DNA from: Amblyornis subalaris
Lineage: Eukaryota > Chordata > Aves > Passeriformes > Ptilonorhynchidae
Assembly (NCBI GenBank): GCA_018881555.1
Contig: JACAXG010000074.1
Location: 1,123,081-1,187,080, forward strand
DNA: 64,000 nucleotides
Direction: 5' to 3'
Shown piece by piece: positions 24,150-35,602 of this stretch. Each line of letters begins with the position of its first letter. Position 1 is the stretch's first letter. The notes below the pieces were generated by a model. The model was not told the origin of the DNA, made no database searches, and saw only the letters and a list, made by a program, of their open reading frames with translations. The translations under genes were made by a program, and so were the position numbers.

Positions 24150-27100
24150 GTGAGTGTGANGCTGATCCCGCTGCTTTTATAGGCTCTTCCAGGGAATGTT
24201 GTAGACACAGAGGATATGAGTGACCCCTGCACGATGACAGCTGTGAAAGAGCATTGAAATAAGGNAGCCACTGGGAAATGGAAAAAAACCCCAAACCCTG
24301 GGACAGTCTGTGGTTCCACTAGCCTCTTGCACAGATAGCTCAGCTGGAATGGAAGCCAAACTGAATGTGTGGATAGTAAGCAATAATAGAGAGTTAGAGA
24401 TGGAGCAGGTAATGAATTAGAGGTGTATTAGTCAGAGGTTAGACTACAGCAGGGGGATATGACACCAATTTNAGGAACTTTGGTTAAGTCACCTCCATCC
24501 TCACTGCCTGTGCCTGCTGAAGGGTAAAATCCCGACAGTTTAAAGGAAGCAAAGTCTGCTGCAGGAACGCTGCCTGCCTTGGGCAGGAGCCACCACTGTC
24601 ATTCACAGGTACCCCCACAGGTGTAATTTGTCACCACAGTGCTTTCCCTGCCACTCAGCAGAGCTGGTGGAGCATGGCAGGTGTGAAACTAAGCCCTGCC
24701 CTGCATTCCTCTGGCCCTGACAGGGTTTGGGGTAGGGTGGATCTCATCCACTGCATCCTTGGAACACCTCACTGGCACTACTGTGTTGGCCCAGGTGTGT
24801 AGCACCTGACTGTTCCTGGTTTCAAAGATATGTTCAAAGCAGGTCCAGGTACGGCTCTTACTGACATGGCTCCAATTTGCAAATCCTCAGAACTCCCCGG
24901 GGCTTTGTCCTGCAAACAAGGGAGGCCACAGTGATGGCAGAAATTTCACAGCCCCCTGTGAGTCTCTCCCAGTTCTTATCTGCCAGCACAGGACAGTTTG
25001 AAATACTCTGTAAACAGACACTGTGGGNTGTCCATGATTCATGGATCGTGGTACCTAAATTATTTTACTCTGCTAAACATTTCACTTTAAAGAGATTCAG
25101 TTTTCAGCTTACTCTAGAGATATATACAATTTGCTTTATTTTAAGCAAACTCAACGTACTTAAATTTTTTCTTGGTGACGTGTGATAACACATATTATGA
25201 GTATCTGTATCATCCCACTTAGAGAAATTCTTCATGAGTATTTACATTTTAAATATAAAAGAAGCAGAAAAGGCATCAGAACAGCAGTGTGGGGGTTACA
25301 ACTAAGCTACTGCCTCCCTGCATTTGGGATTCTCTTCCAACAGACATGCAGTTCAGAGTTCTTATTCTTTCCTATGGACTCTGCCACCCTAGACATTTTG
25401 AAACAAGAATATCTCCAACCTGCAAAAAGGATTTTGGAAAGGATCCTGGGAGCTGCAGCCCAGTGAGTCTGACTTCCTTGGCTGTCAGGGTGGAAGTGGG
25501 ACANGTTGACCAGTTCAGAACTGTGTCTAGGCAGGCAAATGATGAACCCTCCTTAAAAAAAATGTACTTTAGTTTTGAAACAGAGCAGTTTACTCAGGCA
25601 AAATATTAGCTGGAAATTCCTAAATAATTCCAGCTCTGAATTGTTCTCCTGTATGACACAGAAATCTCTTTCCCCATAATTACATCCTCATGCTAATGAT
25701 ACAGCTTCTGGGCTGGAGACTGCTTATTCTTTCATTAAAAAAATTAGGGAAAAAAGTATACAATTGCCTCGGTCTGGTTTTTATCTCTCTNCTCTCCTTT
25801 GGAACTACTTCAGAAAATGTAGGAGGCTGATCTTAGCATGTGTGGTTAAATATCTTCTTTCANAAGATATATTTACATATATACTTGATTTATTAACAAT
25901 CAGGAAGAGACAATGTGATTCAGCAGCTGAGACAGATTTAGCACTCCCTTGCATATCTTTTTTTAGTGTTTTCTGTTTCCTGCTAATTTACCTCCTGCGA
26001 TCCCTGGCTCCAGACCAACAAACTGTTTTGAGTAAAAAGAGCATGAATTTTTCTTCCTGAAAAATAGGTTTATTTTCAGAACAGCAAATTCTCTCTTATA
26101 CATGTCAACCTCTATTAACAATTCTTTTAAAGAATAATTTTGTTTTAGAGTAGGGCTTGACAACAATATCTCTTTAAAGCCTAGCTATAGGAATCCTAAT
26201 GAGGCAAAATGTCATTTGTACAATTTGTTTATAGCAAAAGCTCTTGGCCTTTTGGATAACAAAAACAGCCATTTCCTGCCTTGAATTTTGTGACATCTCA
26301 GAGGACAACTGTGTGACAGTCAGTGATGTCAGCCAACTTTCCTGTAGGTTTCAGATACCTGTTTCCTACCCAGATTTAACCACGTGTTTTTTCCTGTGCT
26401 GGCCTTTTGCACAGAACAGTGTCTGGGTTAATACCTGCAGCCATTCCATGATTTCCTGNCACATCAGCAAAGAAAGGTTTGACTGAATGAGAGTCAGGGA
26501 GAGAAAACAATTTCCTTTGCAAGCAGCTTTTAGATCATTTGGAGCCATCAGGCAACAATGGCAAGGAAATGTTTTATCCTTTTGCATATCGTGCTGGTGG
26601 ATTCTGACTGAAGCTGGAGCAAGGGGAAGTAACACTGGTTTAAATTTCTAGCTAATTAGTTTATATTTAATATTCTTTATATAGACACAAGACACACAAT
26701 TTCAACACGTGTTAGCAGTATAAATTAATAAGTAGACAAAGGCTGGATGTGAGAGGTGTGGATAAAAGGAGACACAAGTGTCATGTCTGTCATTGTTGGC
26801 AGTCATGGGGAATTGGGAAAAACCTGGCTAAGTCCTGTGGACAGCAGCAGGCTGGAGCTGACTCACCAAACAATGTAGAATATTTCAAGTTTGATTTTTC
26901 ATTTGTGAACTACATTAAATGGTATATAGACCTACCAAATGCATGCACTCTCAGTCACTTTTTTTTTAGGACAACAGGGGCGTCTTTTGGGTTATTGTGG
27001 AGGAAAAAAATCAGGAAAAGGGAATTTGGGGTTAAAAAAAAGAACACAGGGAATTACTTAAAACCCCCCAAATTAATAATCAATTAAACAGGAGTTGAAT

Positions 27101-27467
27101 GAAAAGGGGCATTAATTTTTCCAAAAATTCTCTGAGAATTTTGAAGGGACAGTCTTGGAGAAAAAGAGAAAGCATTAAAGAAAAGAAATAGGAATATAAA
27201 AGGATGTTAATAAAAATTGGGAATAGTAGATAAGAAGCTGCTGTGATATGTCTTAGGCATAAATGGAAAATATTGCTAGGATCATCCTGTCTGTCTTCAG
27301 CAATGTAAACAGCTCTAAGCCATAGTGCCAAGCACATAAATAAATATATGGAATGGGGTAAAAACTTCAAGAGAGGATCTTTGAAAGGTTACTGTGCAAA
27401 ACCATTTTCCTTTCCATGACTTCCTTGGGTTCCCCCTCTAATTATTTATTTTTTTTTCCCGTTCTAG
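24150..27467 (+). other. TMEM163: TMEM163 intron of 3.3 kb
   Basis: I see no exon or recognisable interspersed repeat here. The sequence is moderately AT-rich. The 3' end has a strong polypyrimidine tract (tttttttttcccgttctag). Open frames in the first few hundred bases read through from the upstream exon or lie antisense to it and carry no protein signature. Confidence 0.8.
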
Positions 27468-27609
27468 GTTTCAACTCTCTTGTAGGTGGAATAATGGGAT
27501 TTTCCATCCTTCTTAGTGCAGAAGTGTTTAAACACAATTCTTCTGTCTGGTACCTGGATGGCAGTATAGGAGTGTTAATTGGACTGACAATATCTGCCTA
27601 TGGAATCAA
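27468..27609 (+). CDS. TMEM163: TMEM163 coding exon: fifth and most of sixth membrane helix
   Basis: The 142-nt exon opens with GT, completing the glycine codon from the previous exon. It encodes FNSLVGGIMGFSILLSAEVF (fifth helix), a short loop HNSSVWYLDG, and SIGVLIGLTISAYGI (sixth helix), then two bases of a lysine codon at AA|GTGAGT. In cation diffusion facilitators the fifth helix contributes metal-binding residues. The Asp of the preceding TDG and the Asn at the start of this exon are the polar positions visible here, but a zinc-site assignment is inference. It matches the human protein at almost every position. A methionine-initiated frame starting at 27416 runs through the acceptor and is not a real start. 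Confidence 0.97.
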
Positions 27610-28536
27610 GTGAGTATCTCCTGGGAGCAGGCAGAGCAGTGTGTCCAGCAGATGAGAGAGGTGGGAAGCCATAGCTCCTAAGGGCTTATGTAACTCCCTG
27701 GAGTTTATTAGACTAGCAGCCAATACTGGAGCAGAGTGTATGGAAAGGGTTACAAAATACTGTGTCCCTCGAATCGGCTGGAAAGCAGCCAGGACTTAAA
27801 AAGAAATTAGAATAATTTTAGATTTTTGTATACCTGAAGTACAAGTTTTTAAGTATCTGAAAAATAACCACAAATAGTGGATAAAATCAGTCCTCATTGC
27901 TTTTATGGCACATTTCTGAGCACNGCTTTTCCAAGGAAAGTCTGGATTAAAGGAAAGGTGCCCAAGTTTAAAGCAGGATCTTGCTATTGATTTCTGTCCC
28001 AGCTGTACCTTACAGCAACTTCTGAAGGTTGCCAGTTGTGTTTCAGATGTTTTCTCTTGAATTTTAAGATGCGTTCTTGATTCACAACACCAGGAACAGA
28101 ATAAAAAATCAAATGAGGCTCTGCCATGCTCTTCATTGCTGCCACAATTTCCCTTGACTGCATGGGCTCTAACAGGAGTTTTGTGCTTTATCCCTTCTGG
28201 CTTATCTGCCATAAGAGAAAGGGGGAGCTGGAGCATCTTAGCTGGAACTGTGCCCGTTGAGAAGCAGCCCTTGGCCAGGCTGCAGTCAGCCCTCAGCTGG
28301 AAGCTGTGTGGTGGCTTTTTTTTTCAACTAGGAAAATGAAATTAACATTTTAATGGGGAATACCATTCTCGAATAAGCCTCTATAATCACTATTTCCACT
28401 GTAAAACCAACTGTTCTGGAAAACTGTAGAGGCCGCTTCTCCATCTGAGCTCTATTTTATTCATGACTATTTATAATAATTACACCCCCCCCATGCCCAC
28501 GGTGCCTGTGCGTGACCCTCTGCGCTCTCCCCGCAG
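27610..28536 (+). other. TMEM163: TMEM163 last intron, 0.9 kb
   Basis: This short intron holds no recognised exon. The antisense open frame at 27796-28236 shows no family features. The 3' end is GC-rich and has a weak pyrimidine context, ending tctccccgcag. Confidence 0.8.
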
Positions 28537-28597
28537 GCTGCTCATCGACATGGTGCCGCGGGTGAGGCAAACGCGCCACTACGAGATGTTCGAGTGA
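28537..28597 (+). CDS. TMEM163: TMEM163 terminal coding exon and stop
   Basis: The exon begins with G, completing the lysine codon, then encodes LLIDMVPRVRQTRHYEMFE and a TGA stop at 28595-28597. The LLIDMVP part ends the sixth helix. The remaining tail is cytoplasmic, short and basic-to-acidic. It appears identical to the human C-terminus as I recall it, so the whole C-terminal end is under strong constraint. The acceptor is ctccccgcag. Codon use is GC-rich here (CCG, CGG, CGC, GAG) compared with the AT-rich flanks. Confidence 0.97.
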
Positions 28598-28954
28598 AGT
28601 CCCGCCCCCTGCCCCGTAAGGACTGTGAAACCACAGCGTCCTGCGTCTTGGCAAGTGGTGCCAATGGTATTTTACTGAANATGCAGTTTGTTTCCCGTGG
28701 TCTGTTTCTGTTGAAGTTCGTTTCAATGGGAAATCTCTCTGTAAATCTGGCATATTGTGCGCACTGCTTGCGATTCAGCCAAACAGCAGCGGTTTGTCCT
28801 TCATTTTATTTCCGGTATGCTATTGATTCCTGTGACAATAGAAAACATGCGGTTTGCAGTTTGAACCCAGCTGCCATGTTGTATATTCCAGAGTGAAAGT
28901 GTTCTTAATGGTGTGGTAAGCCTGTGGGTAAAGAAGTGCCAGTTTCAGATTTGG

Positions 28955-28976
28955 GTTTTGTTTTGTTTTGTTTTTT
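28955..28976. repeat. (TTTTG)n tract in TMEM163 3'UTR
   Basis: Three to four TTTTG units followed by a T run and CCCC. Confidence 0.7.
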
Positions 28977-29569
28977 CCCCTGGCCTGTATTTTCCCAAAC
29001 ACATGCTGTAACAGGAGTACAATCCTTGCTAACCTCTTCGACTACGAGTATCTTACACAGAGTCTGGACACCAAGAGCTGTGTTGCTTAAAACACTTCAG
29101 TAGCTACTTCCTCCCTNTTGTTGAAATAGACACCCAGAAAGAGCAGGTACAGCCCTTTCTGTGATCAGAGAGATACTGCATTTTAACCCCAAATTAACTG
29201 AAACGATACCTCTTCAATTTAAATTCTATTTTTTCTTAATGAGACACTGTTCATGGCTTTGCATGGACCAAACAAGCACACACAGTGTTACTGTACAGAC
29301 CAAAGGCAAAAAGTCATGCAGGGAAGAGGAGCTGCTCCAGGAATGGGATTTTCACCTCCTATTATACCATATGCAGCTGTACCAGCGTGTGTGACGTTGT
29401 GGTTGCTCTGTAGTCTGACAACGGCACAGCAGTGGCTCAATCTCGTGGTGAGATACAGATCTATTTATTAGATTTAGATTGTCCTGTAAAGTGTTGCTCA
29501 CTTTCCATCACACATCTTATATATTACTTAATAGCAGGTTAAATGATCAAAGAATCTTGGTGTATAATC

Positions 29570-29575
29570 AATAAA
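29570..29575 (+). terminator. TMEM163: Candidate poly(A) signal, TMEM163 (proximal)
   Basis: Canonical AATAAA in the context ataatcAATAAAactgg, about 970 nt after the stop codon. The sequence downstream is U-rich with TGTAAGT-like stretches. This is a reasonable 3' end for a short UTR isoform. Confidence 0.4.
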
Positions 29576-29773
29576 ACTGGTATCTATTTTATACAGTATC
29601 TGTAAGTAACATTTGAAAACTATTTCCAGAATGTATCATAGAACAAAGTCTTCCTGTATAGCAGCCTATTAAATTGGATTCTCTGGCTATAGACATTTTC
29701 TTTGTATTTTATGTGTTTCAGGTTGGTTTTCACAACAGAGAACCAGTACTGTTGCTTCTGTTTATCACAGGTG

Positions 29774-29779
29774 AATAAA
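29774..29779 (+). terminator. TMEM163: Candidate poly(A) signal, TMEM163 (distal)
   Basis: A second canonical AATAAA (gtgAATAAAaaatag), about 200 nt beyond the first. Either or both could be used. No clear GU-rich element follows immediately. Confidence 0.35.
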
Positions 29780-29790
29780 AAATAGACAGT

Positions 29791-32700
29791 CCACTGTAGA
29801 GTTTGAAATAAGACCAGGGTAAGTAGCTGAGTAGCTGGAAATGCCCATTTCTACTACACAACAAGGCTACAGAAATGAGAGTAAATGTACAATTAGACTG
29901 ATCAACGATTGATGTCCTGTGGGGACACTGATTTTTTTCACTGGTGTGATGTTAAAACTGTATTTCCCATCATATGTGACTTCACCAGAGCCTTAAGGAC
30001 CTCTATCAAAAGCCAACTCCCACTGATACGTGTTGGAAGAGACCCCCCAGTGGTTTCACTGACCTGACAGTGCCCATATGAGTGGCACAGGATTGGAAAG
30101 AGGACATGCCTTGATACAGAATTCTTTACAGCAAAATGAAATTTGCTCTGCTGCTAGTGTTTGTTTTCACGTATTTTGGATCAATTAAGTCTGTGTAAGT
30201 ATTTGTATGCAAAGTGTTGCTCTCAGTGCTGCTGCTGCTTGTGCCTTGCTGTCACAGGGTGGTGTTGGAGCTCCTNGTGTCACTCAGCAGTAAGATGACA
30301 AAGGAGCTACTCCGTAGGAGCATTCAGCAACGACTCCAGAAGGACTGGGAAGTCTAGGAGTGCTNACTGCACTCATCACAGGTGGATTTTTAAATATCAA
30401 ATGCCACCCCCAGACCCTTTCTTCCTGCACAAGACCCTAATTTCTTACACTTTTGCTTAGTCCTGGTATTTTCCCATTATGTTNCTTCTCTCACACGTAC
30501 CATGAAGGGAGCTGTGGATCTGGTATTTCCTCACTGATTAACAGCTTTTGTCAGGCATCTTCAGCCTCAGAATCACAGACCCAGAGCCTGAACCTAGCTC
30601 TATTAGACATTTCATGGATTTGTTAGTTTTCTTGGTACTGTTTACCCTTTTCCACCTCTTTGAGGGCTTTATTCCTACTCGAGTCCCATTGTTAGTTGTG
30701 AGAATGACCCTTGGGAACTTCCAGAAGTGCTGCTCCCCAGGGCTGTGCAGTCCAGCAGCCTCTTTGTAGCCCTCTGCTGCAGGCAAGGGAGCAGGAGGAA
30801 AGTGGTGGTGGCTGAACTCCTGATACAACCTCTGCCACACCAAAGTCCTGAACCACTGAAAGTGTATAGGACACTCAAACCAATGGAATGCTCTGAGGAT
30901 GTTTCTAAGCACAGACAGCAGCTGTGTAGCCTTTGAAAAGGATGTGGTTGAACAAGTTAATCATACTTTTTCTTATCAGATTAGTTTAAACCAATTGCAG
31001 AAACTTTTCACTTACCACAGGTGCTTCAAAGCATTGCTGATTTTAGCAGGTTAATGCAAGAAAATAACAGAAATACTTGTGGTACTTGAAAAAGGCCAGG
31101 AAAAAATGATTCTCAGAAATGAAAGCAAATACATGCTGATAAAGCCAGCTGGCATCAGGGAGACTTTGGGACATGACAATAACAGAGAAAATAACTGCTC
31201 ATCCATCTACTGTGACACTGCTCGAGCCAGCCACCCTCAGAGGGAGCAGTTTCTGTATGAGTTTCCTTTATTAAATGTCTGTGCCAGTTGATTTTTTCCA
31301 ACTATGAGATGGGAAGTGTGCTTCCAGCTAGGCTGAGTGAAGGTGGACTTTTCAAAAGCTGCAACAGCTCAAAAGCACTCGGACTAATCACCTGAAACTT
31401 GGCACTGGCCAACATAATAACCTGCTTGGTGATCACAGCAGCCCTCAGCACTGCCAAGGGCTCTTTGTTGTGCACAGGATGCAAGGAAGGAGCCTCAGTG
31501 CTCACACAAGGAACAGCACTGGCCAAAAAGACGCTGCAAACTGACACTTATTAAAGTCTGGCCAAGCTCAGAATTGCAAATTAATCCCTGAAAGTGACTG
31601 TGACACTGAGCAGATGCTTTGAATTTGGCCATGTTGTTCAGCAGAGAAGGAAGGTATCAAAAACTCTGTCAGGATTACACCAGCTGTGATCTTGAATCCC
31701 CAGCCATGACCCACACACACCAGGTAGGCATGGGAAATGATAATATTCACTCATAGCTAAAAACCAGATTTTTTTGAACCCTGATTGTCATTAAAAAACT
31801 CACCAGACAAACATCTGCTGCTGGTTTATTCCATTTCACTTCTAGCAATAGTAGGCAGACCATAAATAAGCATCATCCAACCATGGTGGAAAATTAGAGC
31901 CTCAAAAGCAGCTCCTTGATGATGTACCAGGAATGGACCTGAAGCAAAGATCCCAGACAAGAAGCTTCTCAGACATGGGCAAATGCAGCTCTAGGTACAC
32001 CTGCAGCTGGGCATGTACCACAGAGGTGCTCACCACTAGTGAGCACTTTTTCGCAATCCCAGCTGCCTGGGAAAAAGTGTAGGCATTTTTGGCACTCTTT
32101 TTCGTGGGCCAGCTCATGGAGAGGGCTAGGCCACGGGACAAGGATTAATAGAATAATTTGTGGTGGAAGGGACCTTTAAAGGTCATTAGCCCAAGGTCAT
32201 CTAGTCCATCTAGTCAGCTTTAATAATAGGCAAAGCAAGAATATTTGCTCCCAACCTGACAGTGCATTTGTCCTAGGCAGTCAAATAAAGAGCTAAAGAA
32301 ATGCTGAAGCTCCTTGGTCAGAGATTATCCCTGAGATGTACAGCCTGGTGTAGATGCTTCACACGGGGTTTGCACACAGTTTTGCTGTGCTGGCAGTGAT
32401 TTCTCAGCTCTCTGCCTGTGCTGGGTGTGCTGCCACCGAGAGGGGCTGTGACAGAGCCCATCCCAGCGCCTCTGGCTGTGTTTATCCAGGCCTAGGAACT
32501 ACGCAGGAGCAGCACACGAAAACACATTCCTGCGGCCTGGCATGTGGGGCCAGGTTACGCAATGCGAGAGCATAATTAATTCACGTAACACACAAGCCAG
32601 GGATCTTTCCCTTTCCTGCTCCCCCCAAGATTGGGAGCTGCTGTTTTCCTTTCAGCCACAGGATCCGTATTGGAGGTAGCACTGCACGGTTCCTGCTTTT

Positions 32701-35480
32701 TCCCTGCTCAGAGGGATCAGCTGCTCACTGTAGTGGGCACAGATGCTCCAAAGCCTCCAGCCCACTCGCCAGGAGCTGCAGAAGGGAAGTCCAGAGTGCA
32801 GATCCTGCAGGGACTGACACCAGTACCAACATTCAGCTGCAGGCAGGCTCAAAGTACATTTTCTTCCAAGTTAGTTTGGCAAGGAGGTAGGAAACATCCC
32901 ATTTTGTCAGCTCACAGTGCTGGCACCAAACCCAGTACCCTTCTGAACTCGCCTCTTGCTGACACAGGCCTGGGGGATTATTGTCACCCTCTCACCTCAC
33001 CACGGAGCAAGGAGTGGAGGCAACACGTCTTAAACAGGCCAAGTGACAATGCCAACTTCCTGTTACTGACCCATGGAGCAGGATCCAAGCCTCCAGCACA
33101 GCCTTGGGCTGATCACTTCAATTTCACCCTCCTATGGAGGTGGGCAAGAAATTAAAGCCAAGAAGGGTCTCTAGTGATTTGGCTTCCACTTCCACACGTC
33201 CAAGATCCCCTGTACTTACATTGGAAGCACCAGCTGTTGCCTGCTGAACCAACAAAGGTCACACCTTGGTACATTTTCTTTGGAGGTTGTTTTTTTACTG
33301 CTTCAGCATTTTTGTCCACCTTGGTTTGCTTTGACATGTCTCTCAAAAAGGTGCAGCAGTCAGATGCCTTCAGCCAGGCAGTGCCTCCCTGAACCAAGGC
33401 TGCACAAGCAAAGCAGGACACACAGTCAGACTGAACAGCTGGAGTCTGCTCTGTGCAAACAGTTCCCAGGTTTTTTTTGCTACAAAAATTTACTACGTAG
33501 ATATTAGGTAAATGCAATCTCCATAATCAATAAAATAACAAGTCCTGACAAGCATAAACACAAATATAGGGGAGTGTGAGGCAGCAGAGTGGGTGCTCCA
33601 GCTCTCCACACACTGAGGGGAAGTGTTTTGAGAGGAGCATGAAGTCCCAGCAAAACGTTTCCATCTGTGGACTCTCTACCAGCTGGAGTTTGACTAAACC
33701 CAGTCTAAGCATGTGAGAGCTGAAGTGTTCAGTATTTCAGCTCCCACAAATGAGCTTTCCAATACAGCTGCACGGCGTGCGTATTTTTTATTCCAACTTC
33801 CAATTCTCATAGATTTTTTTTCCATTATGTGGAAACACAGCTCACATCTAACTCTATCTGCTCACCATTTTGCAGATGTCTCTTCAGCTTTTTAGATATC
33901 AAAGCTGAACAAGGGGATGAAACAGGAAGGAAAACGTTTCCAAAAATAAGCAGAACAAGAGCGTGAATGAGCAGTGTCCTCCACTAATTCATTTTGATGG
34001 CAGGAAACATTTGGAAATTGTGGTGTGTTGAATAGCAACACAGAACCAACAACATTTTCACCCATTTTAATCTGAGGTGAAGTATGCCAAGGACCATAAA
34101 AAGGGGGCAACTGGTGAAGGATATTCGCATACTTTTCCTCACTGGAACAGCCATAAAAGGCTCTTGCAGCAGCACTGTGCAGTGGAAAAACCACGCTCTG
34201 TAGCCACAACACACAGAACTTGCCAGGGAACAGACTGGCCAACTGGATATCCAAATCCAACCCACAAACCCTCTCCCAGCCTGCAGGCATCTGTTTGACA
34301 TCCTTATTTATGCTATTGCTTACCAATGTGTGTGTCATTCACTGGGACAGGGACAACACAAAGCATCCCAAGCTGAGTTACTTTCTGTACTCTTCTGATT
34401 GTACAGTACTCAGTTATGTGTGGCCACATTAAAAACAAAAAAACCCAAAACCTCAACAAAGAACAAACTTGGAAAAAGGTAATGTTGGAAAAAAGCAATC
34501 TGTTACTTCTCTCCCTAGGTTTTTTTTTTTAAAGGTACATAGTGACTGTGGTACAAATGGATATTTTTTTTAACAGATAAAAGAGCTGGTTTTCATTTGG
34601 GTTTTTTTACTATTATTTTTTCCACTGCATACTGCTCCTGCATTAATTGCTCTATTACTCTTGGACACCTCCACCAAAACCTCTCCGCATTCCCAGCAGC
34701 TGACAACAGAGAGCCCTTCCCTCAGTCTTGGCTAGGCCAACGAAACCTGAGGTGGGCAGAAAAAGCCTGTAGGCAGAATGGGTGCCACTGAAACACCCTG
34801 ACAGCTGCCTCAGAGAAGTTTCACTCTGCACATTTGTAGGTATTTACAGCTGCTGGGGAGTTCATGTGGCACCTCCTGAGTGCACTGAATACACACTCCA
34901 CGTGGGCCAAAGCATCACGCTTGATCCCTTGTTCTACATGCAAATGTTCCATAAGCTTCTGAGTGCTTTGCATGTTAAATTGGATCCTGAAAGAGAATAC
35001 CCTCTAAAGCTGCTGTTTTACCACAGTGTAGCTTTATCTTTGAACTCCACAGTGTATTGTGCCCGTAAGTCTTGCAGGTCTGTGAGCCACTGTGCAATTG
35101 CACAGTCTCCTTTTCCCTTCCTCCCAAATTTACAGTGTGCTGTAAATTCAGTGTGTGCCTATGTGCTGTAATTCAGTGTGCTGTAGATTTATAGGAAACC
35201 AGGAATTCCTAACTACTGCTGTAGCAAAACGGCCTTCCTGAAAGGAAGCTCGATGTAATCCAACTCAGGTTTAAAACAAAAACAAAGCAAACAGTTCATT
35301 ACTCACCTGTTGTTCTGGCTAAGGTGTGGGACCTACCTGTGCAGAGGTGGGGCAGCAACAGAAACACCCAGCTGAAGAGTTGGAAGGAGAAGCTGCACAA
35401 ATGCAATTTGGGATAAAAGGCAGCTCATGGCATTCCCATTTAAGCACAAAGCAATCATAAATCCAAATCACACAAGAAAA
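29791..35480. other. Intergenic region between convergent 3' ends
   Basis: No supported gene lies in these 5.7 kb. They contain one CR1 fragment (about 32146-32310) and a 174-codon open frame (32631-33155, plus strand) with no recognisable domain, unbalanced composition, and no splice or promoter context. From 30485 onward the stretch contains no ambiguous bases, unlike most of the window. Confidence 0.6.
32146..32310 (-). repeat. CR1 LINE 3' fragment, minus orientation
   Basis: AATAGAATAATTTGTGGTGG followed by AAGGGACCTTTAAAGGTCAT and TCATCTAGTCCATCTAGTCA is the reverse complement of a CR1 tail, with a small internal duplication (GGTCAT...GGTCATCTAGTCCATCTAGTC). The far end is indistinct. 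Confidence 0.7.
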
Positions 35481-35483
35481 AAG

Positions 35484-35489
35484 TTTATT
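35484..35489 (-). terminator. MGAT5: Candidate distal poly(A) signal of MGAT5
   Basis: On the minus strand the sequence reads tttttcAATAAActtttt and is followed within 20 nt by cttgtgtgatttgg, a GU-rich downstream element. The AATAAA plus GU-rich layout is the best-formed polyadenylation context between the MGAT5 stop and TMEM163. Confidence 0.45.
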
Positions 35490-35576
35490 GAAAAATAAAT
35501 TCTCCCTAGTTTTTTTCTACAACAGTGAAAACAAAGCATTTTTCTATGCCATTAAAGTACAGACATTTACTGTTCT

Positions 35577-35602
35577 AAAAAAAAAAAAAAAATTAAAAAA
35601 AA
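35577..35602. repeat. A-rich tract
   Basis: Runs of A broken by one TT. It lies about 90 bp upstream (on the minus strand) of the proposed MGAT5 poly(A) signal, so it would be U-rich in the transcript. Confidence 0.7.

Larger units (their letters stand above)
1..28597 (+). other. TMEM163: TMEM163 gene body, 3' half (four last coding exons plus introns)
   Basis: The spliced exons encode about 136 residues ending in RQTRHYEMFE, which I recognise as the C-terminal half of TMEM163 (SV31). The human protein is about 289 residues, so this is roughly residues 154-289. TMEM163 is a six-pass membrane protein related to cation diffusion facilitators; it binds and exports zinc and sits in synaptic vesicles, endolysosomes and plasma membrane. 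The window holds the third to sixth hydrophobic segments. The cytoplasmic N-terminus, the first two membrane helices and the promoter lie upstream of base 1. All four junctions are GT-AG and phase-consistent, with no stop or frameshift, so the gene looks intact. It converges on MGAT5. Identification is by recalled family similarity, not by a search. Confidence 0.96.
28598..29790 (+). other. TMEM163: TMEM163 3'UTR (proposed extent)
   Basis: The sequence after the TGA has no frame continuing the protein. It contains a TTTTG-rich tract (28955-28976) and AU-rich motifs such as ctatttatta near 29460. It reaches two plus-strand AATAAA signals at 29570-29575 and 29774-29779. The extent is inferred from those signals only; no transcript evidence is available. 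Confidence 0.45.

Noticed and set aside
27796..28236. 146-codon antisense open frame in the last TMEM163 intron
   Set aside because: No domain or conserved motif. The region is an ordinary short intron.
32631..33155. 174-codon open frame, the longest in the window
   Set aside because: No recognisable domain, signal peptide or repeat, no promoter or splice context, and an overlapping antisense frame. It lies in intergenic DNA of moderate GC, so chance is the simplest reading.
33892..34338. 148-codon minus-strand open frame in the intergenic region
   Set aside because: No recognisable protein features. A second overlapping minus-strand frame in another register argues against coding constraint.
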